Source of the DNA: PGYU01 sp964637845
GTDB taxonomy: Bacteria > Bacteroidota > Ignavibacteria > Kapaibacteriales > UBA2268
Direction of reading: 5' to 3'
Length of the DNA stretch: 64,000 nt
Assembly (NCBI GenBank): GCA_964637845.1
Contig: CAZWXI010000005.1
Coordinates: 3,822-67,821 of the forward strand
Below the pieces are notes generated by a model that was not told where the DNA came from, searched no databases, and saw nothing but the letters and a program-made list of their open reading frames with translations. The position numbers and the translations under genes were made by a program. Shown piece after piece: positions 34,550 through 43,407 of the stretch; positions within the stretch are counted from its first letter, which is position 1; each line of letters begins with the position of its first letter.

Positions 34550-34930
34550 TCTTTTCCCTTCTGATTCTATATTTTTATTTCAAAGATACTTTCGATTTTA
34601 ACATACAAAAATCATTAACGCATATAATTTTTTGAAATGGTGTATTGTGAATGCATACTCTATAGGTCGTCATATAGTTAGTGAAGATATTGCCGAGCAA
34701 GTAGAGATTGTTGACTTTTTGGACAAACGATTTCCAAAAATATAGTTTGAATCTCTATAATACCATATCATCACAGGCTATTTTAAGTAATGCTTACAAT
34801 GGCATTAATCGGAATTTCGTTTGTATTGATATTACCATATATATATTTGATTTTCTGAGCTAAGGTAAAATTGGCTATCACAAGCTATGAGTTTTCACAA
34901 CTCATCAGACTTGTTTATTTTTGTAAATAT
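34550..34930. other. Intergenic region with a short possible relic
   Basis: About 380 bases between two plus-strand genes. Bases 34602-34745 are open (ending IVNAYSIGRHIVSEDIAEQVEIV...), with a GTG at 34647, but lack a ribosome site and a recognisable family, so this may be the tail of a decayed gene. The promoter of dus occupies the 3' end. Confidence 0.3.
34916..34923 (+). promoter_or_regulatory. -7 promoter element placed for a leaderless dus
   Basis: TATTTTTG matches TAnnTTTG and ends 7 bases before the ATG at 34931. This makes the in-frame ATG-less extension to 34871 unlikely to be translated and predicts a leaderless mRNA. Confidence 0.6.
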
Positions 34931-35938
34931 ATGAGCAATCAAAATAATTTTTGGAAAGCTTTACCGCGGCCTTTTTTCTCCTTGGCTCCTATGGAGGACG
35001 TGACTGATACTGTTTTCCGTGAACTGATTATTGGCATATCTTCACCCGACTATTTACAAGCGGTGTTTTCAGAATTTACATCAACTGATGGGTTATTACA
35101 TCCAACCGGTAGAGATAAAGTCATTCACAGACTCCAAGTAAGTGATACAGAAAGACAATTACTAAAACAAAAAAACATCAAGATAATAGCACAAATTTGG
35201 GGTTCTAATCCAGACAAATTTTATCAAACCGCTAAGTTCATTTCGCAGGAAATGGAGTTTGACGGAATTGACATAAATATGGGATGCCCGGTAAAAAAAA
35301 TTGTCAAGCAAGCATCTTGTTCTCAGTTAATAAAATATCCTGAACTTGCCAAAGAGATTATCAACGCAACTAAAGATGGCTCGAAAGTTCCAGTCAGCGT
35401 CAAAACAAGAACGGGCATTGACAGACATATCACAAATGAATGGATTTCACATCTGCTCGAAACTCAACCGGCTTGTATCACACTTCATTGCCGCACTCAA
35501 AAAATGATGTCCGACTTTCCCGCAGAGTGGGAACAAATCTCAATAGCCCGAGAAACAATCAAAGGTTCAGGTTTAGATACACTCCTTATCGGAAACGGTG
35601 ATTTAGCTTCAATCCAAGATTGCATGCAAAAGTATTCTGATTATAAGCCCGCGGGTTTTATGATTGGCAGAGGCATATTCAAAAATCCTTGGTTCTTCAA
35701 TGAGCCTCAAAAACACATAACACCCGAAGAAAAATTATCACTTCTTTGGTCGCATGTTCTTATGTTTACGTCAAACTGGCATGGTAGTAAAAACTTCGCC
35801 ATGCTCAAAAGATTTTTCAAAATTTATACTTATGATTTTTATGGCGCATCGGAAATCAGAGCAAATCTCATGCTGACTGAAAATAGTGAGGATGTTTACA
35901 ATATTCTTAAGTCAACATGTATTAAATTTGAAAATTAA
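34931..35938 (+). CDS. dus: tRNA-dihydrouridine synthase (Dus family)
   Basis: The 335-residue flavoprotein reduces uridine in the D-loop of tRNAs using NADPH and FMN. Seen: the TIM-barrel start FFSLAPMEDVTDTVFREL, the FDGIDINMGCPVKKIVKQAS segment with the catalytic Cys region, VPVSVKTRTGID, ITLHCRTQKM (FMN contacts), LLIGNGDLAS and PAGFMIGRGIFKNPWFF. The start at 34931 is chosen over an in-frame upstream one at 34871 because the promoter motif lies between them and family homology begins right after it. Its stop overlaps the convergent NamZ gene by 4 bases. Confidence 0.93.
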   Translation: MSNQNNFWKALPRPFFSLAPMEDVTDTVFRELIIGISSPDYLQAVFSEFTSTDGLLHPTGRDKVIHRLQVSDTERQLLKQKNIKIIAQIWGSNPDKFYQTAKFISQEMEFDGIDINMGCPVKKIVKQASCSQLIKYPELAKEIINATKDGSKVPVSVKTRTGIDRHITNEWISHLLETQPACITLHCRTQKMMSDFPAEWEQISIARETIKGSGLDTLLIGNGDLASIQDCMQKYSDYKPAGFMIGRGIFKNPWFFNEPQKHITPEEKLSLLWSHVLMFTSNWHGSKNFAMLKRFFKIYTYDFYGASEIRANLMLTENSEDVYNILKSTCIKFEN

Positions 35939-37182
35939 TATAACAAATATTTGTTTCTGAGTGCCAAAAATTCATTTAAACCCCTCGACGAAATTTTCAG
36001 TACTACATCATCAGGCAAGTTATTAAACAGAGCATTATACAAGTCTTTTGTCCCTGTTACTTTTTTAAACATGTCAATTCCGGAGCGTTTGCTATCTGCT
36101 CTGAATAATTCAGGATGAATTGCCCTAATGGCAAGGACTATTTTGATTCCCGAAGTGTAGGGTAAAAATTCATTACTTAGCGGAAATCTCAATAGGAGAG
36201 ATTCTACACTTTTCCCTGAATACATCCCATAAAATGGTTGAAATCTTGCTTGGGATAAATGTATCCCCGGAAGTTTTTGAGTTGATAATAACTCCAATAC
36301 TGCCTTTGAATTAAAATTTGGGTTTCCAATATATTGAAATGGTGAAGCTGAACCAATACCAATACTCATTAAACCGATTTCACCAAATATTCCGAGACAA
36401 GCCAAACCCCTTACTGCATCAGCAGTGGGTACATGCGGTGAAGTTGGGAACCACATCAGCCCCGTGTCTTCCCAAGCCATCCATCGCTCCCAACCTGCCA
36501 TTCTGATTACAGTCAAATTGCACTTTAAATTTTTTCCCGTTTCATTTATACCTAACCAAGACTCTTCGTTTATCATCTTGGCAAGTTCGCCAAGTGTTAA
36601 TCCATGTATATACGGTATTCTGACTACTCCGACAAATGATTCCATTCCATGTTCCAACACATTACCGTCAACAATCATTCCGCCGATAGGATTGGGTCTG
36701 TCGAGAATAATCACTTCCTTGCCAATATTCGCGGCGACTTGCATGGTGCGATGCAACGTGCTTATATAAGTGTAAGAGCGTACGCCAATATCCTGAATAT
36801 CAACAACTATTGCGTCGGCTTTATTGAAAATGCTTCGGCTCGGCTCTTTTGTAGTGTCGTAAACCGAATAAACATTTACACCGTTAATAGACTCGTCGCT
36901 GATTGCCTGACCTGCTGGAACAGCAGCAAAGTAACCATGTTCCGGTGCTAAAACTCCAATGAAATCATTTTTTAAATGCTTAGAAAGTATATCAAGTGTT
37001 GATGTTCCATCGTTATTTCTGCCGGAACTGTTTGTTAGAAGAAGTATTTTCTTGCCTCGTATTTGGGAAAAATTGGATTCGGTTAATATATCTATGCCTG
37101 TTTTGACATTTTGAGCCGACGAGTTGTTCATCATTAATACAATCAACACTAAATAAAACATTAAGATTGACTGTATTTTCAT
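35935..37182 (-). CDS. DUF1343 protein, exo-beta-N-acetylmuramidase NamZ-like
   Basis: The 415-residue protein has a Sec signal (residues 1-23, ending SSA), so it acts outside the cytoplasm. DUF1343 hallmarks are present: KKILLLTNSSGRN, VLAPEHGYFAAVPAGQAISDE with the PEHG segment, VDIQDIGVRSYTYISTL, LDRPNPIGG, EGN-like DGNVLEHGMESFVG, and HGLTLGELA. This family (GH171) includes NamZ, which releases terminal MurNAc from peptidoglycan fragments for recycling. It is the last gene of a four-gene operon and overlaps the upstream TPR gene by 4 bases. Confidence 0.9.
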   Translation of the reverse strand: MKIQSILMFYLVLIVLMMNNSSAQNVKTGIDILTESNFSQIRGKKILLLTNSSGRNNDGTSTLDILSKHLKNDFIGVLAPEHGYFAAVPAGQAISDESINGVNVYSVYDTTKEPSRSIFNKADAIVVDIQDIGVRSYTYISTLHRTMQVAANIGKEVIILDRPNPIGGMIVDGNVLEHGMESFVGVVRIPYIHGLTLGELAKMINEESWLGINETGKNLKCNLTVIRMAGWERWMAWEDTGLMWFPTSPHVPTADAVRGLACLGIFGEIGLMSIGIGSASPFQYIGNPNFNSKAVLELLSTQKLPGIHLSQARFQPFYGMYSGKSVESLLLRFPLSNEFLPYTSGIKIVLAIRAIHPELFRADSKRSGIDMFKKVTGTKDLYNALFNNLPDDVVLKISSRGLNEFLALRNKYLLY

Positions 37183-38333
37183 TTGCCGTAAGCCCTGTTA
37201 ATATAATTTTTTGCTTTGTTGTGAGAGTTTTCATAATCACGCATGGTTAGAACCTTCCTATAGTACTTTAGTGCAAGGTCACGTTTTCCAAGCACGTCAT
37301 ACACGTTACCTATATATAAATTAGAATTGACCTTAAACCCCGATGGCTCCTTGTCCAATGCATCATTGCCTTCGTCTGATTTAAGAAAGTACCTGAGCGA
37401 TTGGTCGAACTGTCCACGTCTCATTAGTGCAAGACCTATATAATACATGGCTTCTCGAGCAGTAAGATTATCATAACCAAACTTTTTATCCATGCAGTTA
37501 ATCAAAATTTTTCGCCACACATTTTCAAATTCGCTTGTCAGGCCTTTTCGAACGAGTACTCTACCAAAATACCTATGGAAGTATGCATTGTTGGAATACG
37601 TATCAAATAGCTCTTGAGCCATGGCATGAGCAAAATCATTATCGTGTTCGAATGAATAGTAAATTTGCAGGAGCACAGTTTTAGCTTCAACACTGGCATA
37701 TCTTGCATGTCTCGATGCCGCACGTAATTGATGAATTCCTAACAGCTTACTGCCACTCGGCAAAAATGTCAATAATGGTCTCAATAATGGATACTTTTCG
37801 GGTATAGCCGCGGCAAAATAATTGTAAATTCCTGTACCCAGCATAATATCGTAATTATTTGGTGCAATCTTTTGACATTCGATTAATAAATTATATGCGA
37901 TTGCTCCGTCTCTTGCCGCTTTGACCCAATCTTCCTTTTGGGCATAAAATCTGCCTCTAAATCCGACTGCACCTGCTTTAAAGAAAAGTGCATTGAGGTC
38001 GCTAGGATTTTCTTTCAGAAGTTCATCACACATCCCTATTACTCGTGCTATCTTAGCTTCGAAAGTTGCGTCATGCCGATTTGATGTACGATTCAATGTA
38101 ATTTTCCACCATTCAACCATAGCATCCAAAAAATAACCCGCCGGATGCCTAGGGTACATTTTTATCACTTGACTAAAGCATTGTTCGGCTTTGTCAAATT
38201 CCACATTATAGATATAAGACGTACCCAAAAGGACTAAACTATCAGCATCAGACTTCATTATAGCCCATTGTCCATAGAGCCGTATATTGGAAGCTAAAAC
38301 GATTAAAAATACAATCAAAAAAATAAATTTCAT
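37179..38333 (-). CDS. Secreted TPR-repeat protein
   Basis: The start is taken at the ATG giving MKFIFLIVFLIVLASNIRLYGQ, a good signal peptide. The longer frame would put 14 polar residues before it and overlap the upstream gene. The 384-residue mature-type protein consists of helical repeats of TPR type (YNVEFDKAEQCFSQVIKMYPRHPAGYFLDAMVEWW; YIGLALMRRGQFDQSLRYFLKSDEG; LGKRDLALKYYRKVL). Such periplasmic TPR proteins scaffold envelope complexes; no specific role can be given. It sits 7 bases after the CPBP protease gene and overlaps NamZ by 4 bases. Confidence 0.75.
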   Translation of the reverse strand: MKFIFLIVFLIVLASNIRLYGQWAIMKSDADSLVLLGTSYIYNVEFDKAEQCFSQVIKMYPRHPAGYFLDAMVEWWKITLNRTSNRHDATFEAKIARVIGMCDELLKENPSDLNALFFKAGAVGFRGRFYAQKEDWVKAARDGAIAYNLLIECQKIAPNNYDIMLGTGIYNYFAAAIPEKYPLLRPLLTFLPSGSKLLGIHQLRAASRHARYASVEAKTVLLQIYYSFEHDNDFAHAMAQELFDTYSNNAYFHRYFGRVLVRKGLTSEFENVWRKILINCMDKKFGYDNLTAREAMYYIGLALMRRGQFDQSLRYFLKSDEGNDALDKEPSGFKVNSNLYIGNVYDVLGKRDLALKYYRKVLTMRDYENSHNKAKNYINRAYGK

Positions 38334-38340
38334 ATTAAAT

Positions 38341-39216
38341 TCAAAACCTTCTTTCATATTTTGCTTTTGACTCAATGTAACGACGCTTAAATAATTTTGA
38401 TGTTACAAAAGGCGATAATTTGGCGTATTTCAGTGTCAAAAAGCCGAATAAAATCAGAAATAACGTTGCTACTAAACCGCCCTCAGGACCAAATTCTGTA
38501 CCCCAAAAGAAATTCTTGGGTAAATTTTCTACACACATTATGGAATGATTTGCAGGCAATCCACTGAGTTTTAGACCAAGCACCGCGTGAAACACTATAT
38601 TCCATGCAAAATGAAATGTTATTGGCATCCAAAGTGAACCTGACTTGACAAGCATCAATGAGAACAAAAGTCCTGCTAAAAATATATTAATGAACGAGAG
38701 CCAATCTATGTTTGGGTTAAAATAATGTAGTATCGCAAAAATGCTTGATGTTGCGATTGCAGAAATAACATAACCAAACTTTTCAGCTATCGCTTGAAAG
38801 ACAACCCCTCTTATAAGTATCTCCTCACTCAGAGATACAAACAAATGCATAATTGCTATACTCAAAACTGCATCGTCGATTTGTCCGAACCTTAGTTCAA
38901 AGAAAAAAAGTGCCGTTAGAAAAAAAAATACTAACATCATTGCAACAAGGAACAATGCCAATAAAATATTTGGGATAGAGGTTCTATCAAAATTCAAACC
39001 AAAAAGAAAAAAATGACTTCCGGGGCGATTCATTTCAATAAACCCCGAAACTCCAACCAAATAAGCAGCAAAAACAAGGTTGAACGTCACCGTTTCTTGA
39101 TGGAACTCAGGACTAACAAAAAGAACAGCAGTCCAAATCATAAAAAATAGAACTGCTATCATAAAAAAAGCCAACCTGAAATAAACTGATGAAAAAAGAG
39201 TGTACCTCTGTATCAT
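38341..39216 (-). CDS. CPBP-family intramembrane glutamic protease
   Basis: The 291-residue protein has about eight membrane segments and the CAAX-protease/bacteriocin-processing (ABI) motifs: EEILIRG at residues 131-137 (Glu-Glu and Arg), His164 in ILHYFNPN and HFAWN at 202-206 (His and Asn). These residues form the active site in the Rce1-like fold. Substrate unknown. It starts 2 bases after the small HicB-like gene. Confidence 0.9.
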   Translation of the reverse strand: MIQRYTLFSSVYFRLAFFMIAVLFFMIWTAVLFVSPEFHQETVTFNLVFAAYLVGVSGFIEMNRPGSHFFLFGLNFDRTSIPNILLALFLVAMMLVFFFLTALFFFELRFGQIDDAVLSIAIMHLFVSLSEEILIRGVVFQAIAEKFGYVISAIATSSIFAILHYFNPNIDWLSFINIFLAGLLFSLMLVKSGSLWMPITFHFAWNIVFHAVLGLKLSGLPANHSIMCVENLPKNFFWGTEFGPEGGLVATLFLILFGFLTLKYAKLSPFVTSKLFKRRYIESKAKYERRF

Positions 39217-39218
39217 AG

Positions 39219-39434
39219 TTAGTTATTCGATGGTTCTGTGCCTTGGAGTTTTTTCAATTCTTCTATGTGGCTGACAATTTTTTCGTACATTTTCGATTCA
39301 ACTTCTTCGTGAAATGAACCAATTAACATTAAATTGAGTTGAGGGCAGTATGAAGCATAATCTGTCTCACCGCGACGGCGGATGAGGATTTCATAATCAT
39401 TTATGTTTGTGCTTGTAGAGATTTTTGCCGACAT
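39219..39434 (-). CDS. Small HicB-like protein
   Basis: The 71-residue protein has the pattern of the HicB N-terminal domain: YEILIRRRGETDYASYCPQLNLMLIGSFHEEVESKMYEKI, compare the family consensus of a YxVxI start, an AxCPxL core and an EAL-like helix. No DNA-binding domain is attached and no HicA toxin is encoded on either side, so it is not a classical toxin-antitoxin module. It heads an operon with the CPBP protease, TPR and NamZ genes, 2 bases before the protease. No TAnnTTTG motif is visible upstream. Confidence 0.6.
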   Translation of the reverse strand: MSAKISTSTNINDYEILIRRRGETDYASYCPQLNLMLIGSFHEEVESKMYEKIVSHIEELKKLQGTEPSNN

Positions 39435-39493
39435 TTATATTCCAATATTTTTACATTAAAAAAATATAGACTCTAAAATTAAGAAATAATTTT

Positions 39494-39501
39494 TAAATTT
39501 G
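39494..39501 (+). promoter_or_regulatory. -7 promoter element of the heparinase-to-flippase run
   Basis: TAAATTTG matches TAnnTTTG and ends 24 bases before the ATG at 39526. It is the only such motif I see before the long plus-strand gene run. Confidence 0.45.
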
Positions 39502-39525
39502 ATTTTTGTCTGAGACTGTTTTTCA

Positions 39526-41538
39526 ATGATGCAAAAAATTACAACATTGCTAAAAGAAAAGGGGATGATGTTTCTTGCTCAAAAAGTATTATGGAAACTG
39601 TTTGAGCTTTCTAAACATACATTCCGGCAGATTATCTATAGTATATTGCCCTCTTATAAGACTTATAAATGTAACTTTGAACACTTAAATTGGAATGTTT
39701 TCAGCAGTATTCGCCGATATAAGCACATGCAAAACGAAAAAATTCTGTTCAATATTTGCGACAGAATTCTGCAGAACAGATTTGATATACTTGGGCATTA
39801 TGACTTAGATTGCTCTAAAAATCATACAGAAATTGGCTTTTCAAATATTAATGAGTATTTAGAGCATCATATAACTGTGACTAACGTGAAATACTCGAAA
39901 CAAATAGCTTCATTGTTATTACCCGACCATATTTGGCTTGACTGGCAAAAGGATTTTAGTTCGGGATTTATATGGAATAGTCGTGAGTACAGTCGCAATC
40001 TGAAATACGGTCACCTCGACGGTGTTGACATAAAATATCCTTGGGAGCTTGGCAGGTTACAGTTTATGCCGTGGCTGGCTATGGCTTCAATTTATTCGAG
40101 AGATTTAAAATATATCAATAAAGCCGATAACATCCTCCTCGATTTTATTGCTACAAATCCACCTTATTTCGGTGTTCAATGGATGACGACAATGGATGTT
40201 GCAATCAGAGCCGTGAATATATGTCTATATCTTGTTTTAAGAAGATACCTAATTAATGAACCTCTTAATACCGATGATATATTTTCGAACAGTTTACATT
40301 GTCATCTTGATTTCATATATCGAAATTTGGAATGGTCCGGAGGTATGCGAGCGAACCATTATTTTACGGGAATTTGCGGATTGCTGATTATGTGCTCATT
40401 TTTAGGTATCAATGATGAACGACTTAAAATCTTCCGATTCGCAATCGGCGAACTTGCAAATGAAATCATGTATCAATTCAATGAAGACGGCTCAAATTTC
40501 GAAGCATCGTTACCATATCATTTTTTTGTTTCGAATATGCTTTTTACGGCATTGGATTCTATACATTCGCTACCTGATAAAGATTTGAAGTATGTTTCCG
40601 AAAATTTACCAAAAAGCACTAAATTTAACGTCAGAAAAAATATCTTCTTTACTCATAATATCGAAAAAAGGATTTCGGCAATAGTTGATTTCAATTATAA
40701 TGTGCCCACTATAAGCGGGAAAATCCCCTCAATCGGCGATGATGATTCTGGCTTTTTTCTCAGAGTAGCGCCTCCTTTTAGTCTGGACAATCTTCAGATT
40801 GCAAAAAGACTTGATTTTAATTTCAACTACCATTATCCCCAATCTCGGCGCGATTTGTTGAAATTTCCTGATTTTGGCTTATATATTTTTAACAAGCAGC
40901 TATATTCGATTTATTTCAGATGTGGAAGTTTAGGACAAAAAGGGAAAGGGGGGCATGCTCATAACGACCAATTGAGTTTCTGTTTATATGTCAAAGACTA
41001 CGATGTAATTGTTGATCCGGGTTCATTTAATTATACTGGGTATCCGGAGATGAGGAATAAATTCCGTTCCACAGCATATCACAATGTCATGCAGATTAAT
41101 GGTAGAGAGCAAAATCCTCTTCCATTAGGCAAGTCCGGAGACTTATTTTGGCTGAGAGAACGTACATTCGGCAAAATAGAAGAAATCAACGAAGATAAAA
41201 TTACCGCATCACATAGAGGTTTTGAACAGCGAACATACCGTTACATGGAGTTTAAACAGTCACAAATTTATTGTACTGATTCCATAGCATCAATCGAGGA
41301 AAAATATGTTCATTTCCATCTTCACCCCAAAGTGCTTATTAAAGATATGGCTCCAAACAAAGCAATGTTCAAGATTTACGACATAGAAATCCAATTATCA
41401 ACTGATGATGGTGCATTGAGCCAAGAAATTTATGAGTTCGCCCCTGAATACGGTAAAAAAGTAAATTCAAACAAAATCGTTTTAAAATCATTCAAAAGTT
41501 CAATTAACTGGCAAATTAACATAAATGAAACTTATTGA
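39526..41538 (+). CDS. Heparinase II/III family (alginate-lyase-like) protein
   Basis: The 670-residue protein shows an N-terminal alpha/alpha toroid (residues ~100-370: WLDWQKDFSSGFIWNSREYS, NHYFTGICGLLI) and a C-terminal beta-sandwich with GKGGHAHNDQLSFCLYVKDYDVIVDPGSFNYTG, the heparinase II/III signature including the conserved His. These enzymes eliminate uronic-acid-containing polysaccharides. In Bacteroidota and related groups, cytoplasmic members sit in exopolysaccharide loci. No signal peptide is visible. The reading frame runs 14 bases into the next gene. Confidence 0.88.
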   Translation: MMQKITTLLKEKGMMFLAQKVLWKLFELSKHTFRQIIYSILPSYKTYKCNFEHLNWNVFSSIRRYKHMQNEKILFNICDRILQNRFDILGHYDLDCSKNHTEIGFSNINEYLEHHITVTNVKYSKQIASLLLPDHIWLDWQKDFSSGFIWNSREYSRNLKYGHLDGVDIKYPWELGRLQFMPWLAMASIYSRDLKYINKADNILLDFIATNPPYFGVQWMTTMDVAIRAVNICLYLVLRRYLINEPLNTDDIFSNSLHCHLDFIYRNLEWSGGMRANHYFTGICGLLIMCSFLGINDERLKIFRFAIGELANEIMYQFNEDGSNFEASLPYHFFVSNMLFTALDSIHSLPDKDLKYVSENLPKSTKFNVRKNIFFTHNIEKRISAIVDFNYNVPTISGKIPSIGDDDSGFFLRVAPPFSLDNLQIAKRLDFNFNYHYPQSRRDLLKFPDFGLYIFNKQLYSIYFRCGSLGQKGKGGHAHNDQLSFCLYVKDYDVIVDPGSFNYTGYPEMRNKFRSTAYHNVMQINGREQNPLPLGKSGDLFWLRERTFGKIEEINEDKITASHRGFEQRTYRYMEFKQSQIYCTDSIASIEEKYVHFHLHPKVLIKDMAPNKAMFKIYDIEIQLSTDDGALSQEIYEFAPEYGKKVNSNKIVLKSFKSSINWQININETY

Positions 41539-42607
41539 TAGCTACATATTGAAACAATTTATTTGGACCTTTGTATTTGCTCAGTTGGCACTTAGTGTAA
41601 TTTTTGTTATTATTGATTTGATGTCCAATTTAGACCGATTTTTAGACCAAAATGCCACTTGGACAATCATTGCAAAGTATTACCTATACTATATTCCTGA
41701 AATATTGAAACTTATGACACCGGTTTCAACACTACTTTCTACTTTATTCACCGTCGGCAGAATGTCAACATTGAACGAAATCACAGCCATAAAATCAGGC
41801 GGAATAAGTTTATACAGAATAATGCTTCCGTTTATCGTAATATCTTTACTCATAAGTTTTTCGCATCTTTATTTCAATGGATGGGTCGTACCTGGAGCAA
41901 ATCAAAAGAAATATGCAATTTCACATAAGTACCTTTCAAGAACACATGCTGGTGGACCGATTTATAATTTATATCTTCGCGAGGAACCAAGGACTAATTT
42001 GATTATGCAATATTATGATTCGGATATGAAATCCGGAAGTCGCGTTGCAGTAGAATATTTCTCGTCCGAAAAGGCACCTCGATTGATTAGGCGTCTTGAA
42101 GCAAATACAATTAGATGGAATGAAGATAAGCAAAGCTGGACATTAATACAAGTGATTGAGCGAAATTACGAGGGCATCAACATATTAACAAAAAAGTATG
42201 ATTCTTTGCACCTCAAACTAAACATCACCGACAGCAAAATCGGCAAATTAAAGCTATCGCCAGATGAAATGACCTATGATGAATTAGCACAATTTATTGA
42301 AATTTTGCGAAGCGGAGGTAGAAACGTAACCCAGCTTATGATTGAGTACCACGGAAATTATGCTTTTCCGTTTGCGAATTTTATAGTAATACTTTTTGGC
42401 GTACCTTTTGCTTCTGTTAAACGCAAAGGCGGTATAGCAATACAAATTGGTGCGGCACTGGTGATTTCGTTTTTCTATATATTATTTTTGAAAGTTAGCC
42501 AACCTATTGCTCAATCACTCAGCATTGAGCCTATTCTTGCCGGTTGGACGGCTAATGTCATCTTTTTTCTTGCCGGTCTCATTGTTATATTTAAAACAAA
42601 AACTTAA
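41525..42607 (+). CDS. LptF/LptG family lipopolysaccharide-export permease
   Basis: The 360-residue protein shows the YjgP/YjgQ layout: three membrane helices at the start (IDSYILKQFIWTFVFAQLALSVIFVIIDL; LSTLFTVGRMSTLNEITAIKSGGISLYRIM is the cytoplasmic coupling-helix region), a periplasmic beta-jellyroll (~residues 125-265) and three closing helices (YAFPFANFIVILFGVPFA). It would extract LPS with LptB at the inner membrane. LptF and LptG cannot be told apart here, and only one copy is in the window. It overlaps the heparinase gene by 14 bases and precedes the GldL-like gene by 16. Confidence 0.88.
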   Translation: MKLIDSYILKQFIWTFVFAQLALSVIFVIIDLMSNLDRFLDQNATWTIIAKYYLYYIPEILKLMTPVSTLLSTLFTVGRMSTLNEITAIKSGGISLYRIMLPFIVISLLISFSHLYFNGWVVPGANQKKYAISHKYLSRTHAGGPIYNLYLREEPRTNLIMQYYDSDMKSGSRVAVEYFSSEKAPRLIRRLEANTIRWNEDKQSWTLIQVIERNYEGINILTKKYDSLHLKLNITDSKIGKLKLSPDEMTYDELAQFIEILRSGGRNVTQLMIEYHGNYAFPFANFIVILFGVPFASVKRKGGIAIQIGAALVISFFYILFLKVSQPIAQSLSIEPILAGWTANVIFFLAGLIVIFKTKT

Positions 42608-42623
42608 TAATTGGTAATCGAAA

Positions 42624-43403
42624 ATGGAAAAAATTGATTCATTGTTGTCATTGCAAGGCAGGGCACTCATCCGAGACATGTACCATAAAATACGATACGA
42701 GAAACAGTCTGGCTCTTGGGCTGTATTGTTGGCTTTATGGAAAATTTGTGTATTTGAAAAGGATTTGCATAAATACACTAATTATGAAGTGCAAATACAA
42801 TATACACTTGGTTTTTGGCGTGGCACCATGCTTTGGATGCAAGAAGTCGTCAACAGATATTATTTCGCAGTAATTAATTCCTTTGTGTATTTTGGTGCGG
42901 CAATTCTGATTGTCCTGATTGGTTTAAGGCGTTTTAGCGATTTGCTTACAGATGAAATCGTGATTGCCGGGGTCATTTTTGAGGCGGGTATGCTTGCAGT
43001 AATGTTTATAGTAATGCTTTTTACGCCCGAAGATGAACCTGAAAAATATGAATTATCAAAACGAAAAAGCGACTCAGAACTGTTAATCGAGGAAGTTGGT
43101 GAAATTTCTGTTGATTTTGCCGGAGCTGTGGTTCAACTCGAGCAAATTGTCGATAACATGAAAAACTTTTTGCAAAATCAATCTGATTTAATCTCGCAGC
43201 TCAATTCAATTAATCAGAAGTTGAGTGAGCTAAATCAACCAAATCCTGAAATGATTTCTATTTTAAAGCAAACCAACCACGAATTGAATTACCTTAAAGA
43301 CAATATTAGTAAGCTAAACGAAGCCGCTGATTCTATCAAAAGAACTGAAATCGAGGCCGCTGTAAGAAAAGAGTTGGAACGTATTTTGCACCTAAGGATT
43401 TGA
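42624..43403 (+). CDS. GldL-like inner-membrane motor protein
   Basis: The 259-residue protein has two adjacent membrane helices (~82-102, 111-133) and a cytoplasmic coiled coil (~150-255, Leu/Asn/Gln-rich). Compared by eye with GldL/PorL of the type IX secretion motor, the pattern is close. TM1 reads VYFGAAILIVLIGLRRF against the Tyr-(x)-Gly-Ala-Ala...Lys-Phe pattern of GldL, and TM2 holds a Glu (E120, GVIFEAG) where GldL has its proton-carrying Glu, followed by FTPEDEPEKY against the Pro-rich end of GldL TM2. An N-terminal extension of ~75 residues has no counterpart in GldL as I know it. GldL forms a pentamer around a GldM dimer and is powered by the proton gradient. The call is an inference from pattern. 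The next gene, 4 bases away, encodes a GldM-like protein. Confidence 0.6.
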   Translation: MEKIDSLLSLQGRALIRDMYHKIRYEKQSGSWAVLLALWKICVFEKDLHKYTNYEVQIQYTLGFWRGTMLWMQEVVNRYYFAVINSFVYFGAAILIVLIGLRRFSDLLTDEIVIAGVIFEAGMLAVMFIVMLFTPEDEPEKYELSKRKSDSELLIEEVGEISVDFAGAVVQLEQIVDNMKNFLQNQSDLISQLNSINQKLSELNQPNPEMISILKQTNHELNYLKDNISKLNEAADSIKRTEIEAAVRKELERILHLRI

Positions 43404-43407
43404 CCTG

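Noticed and set aside
34871..34930. Upstream in-frame start for dus
   Set aside because: The promoter motif lies between it and the conserved N-terminus, so the extension would precede the transcription start.
39219..39434. HicAB toxin-antitoxin module
   Set aside because: Only the HicB-like partner is present; no HicA-type gene lies on either side.
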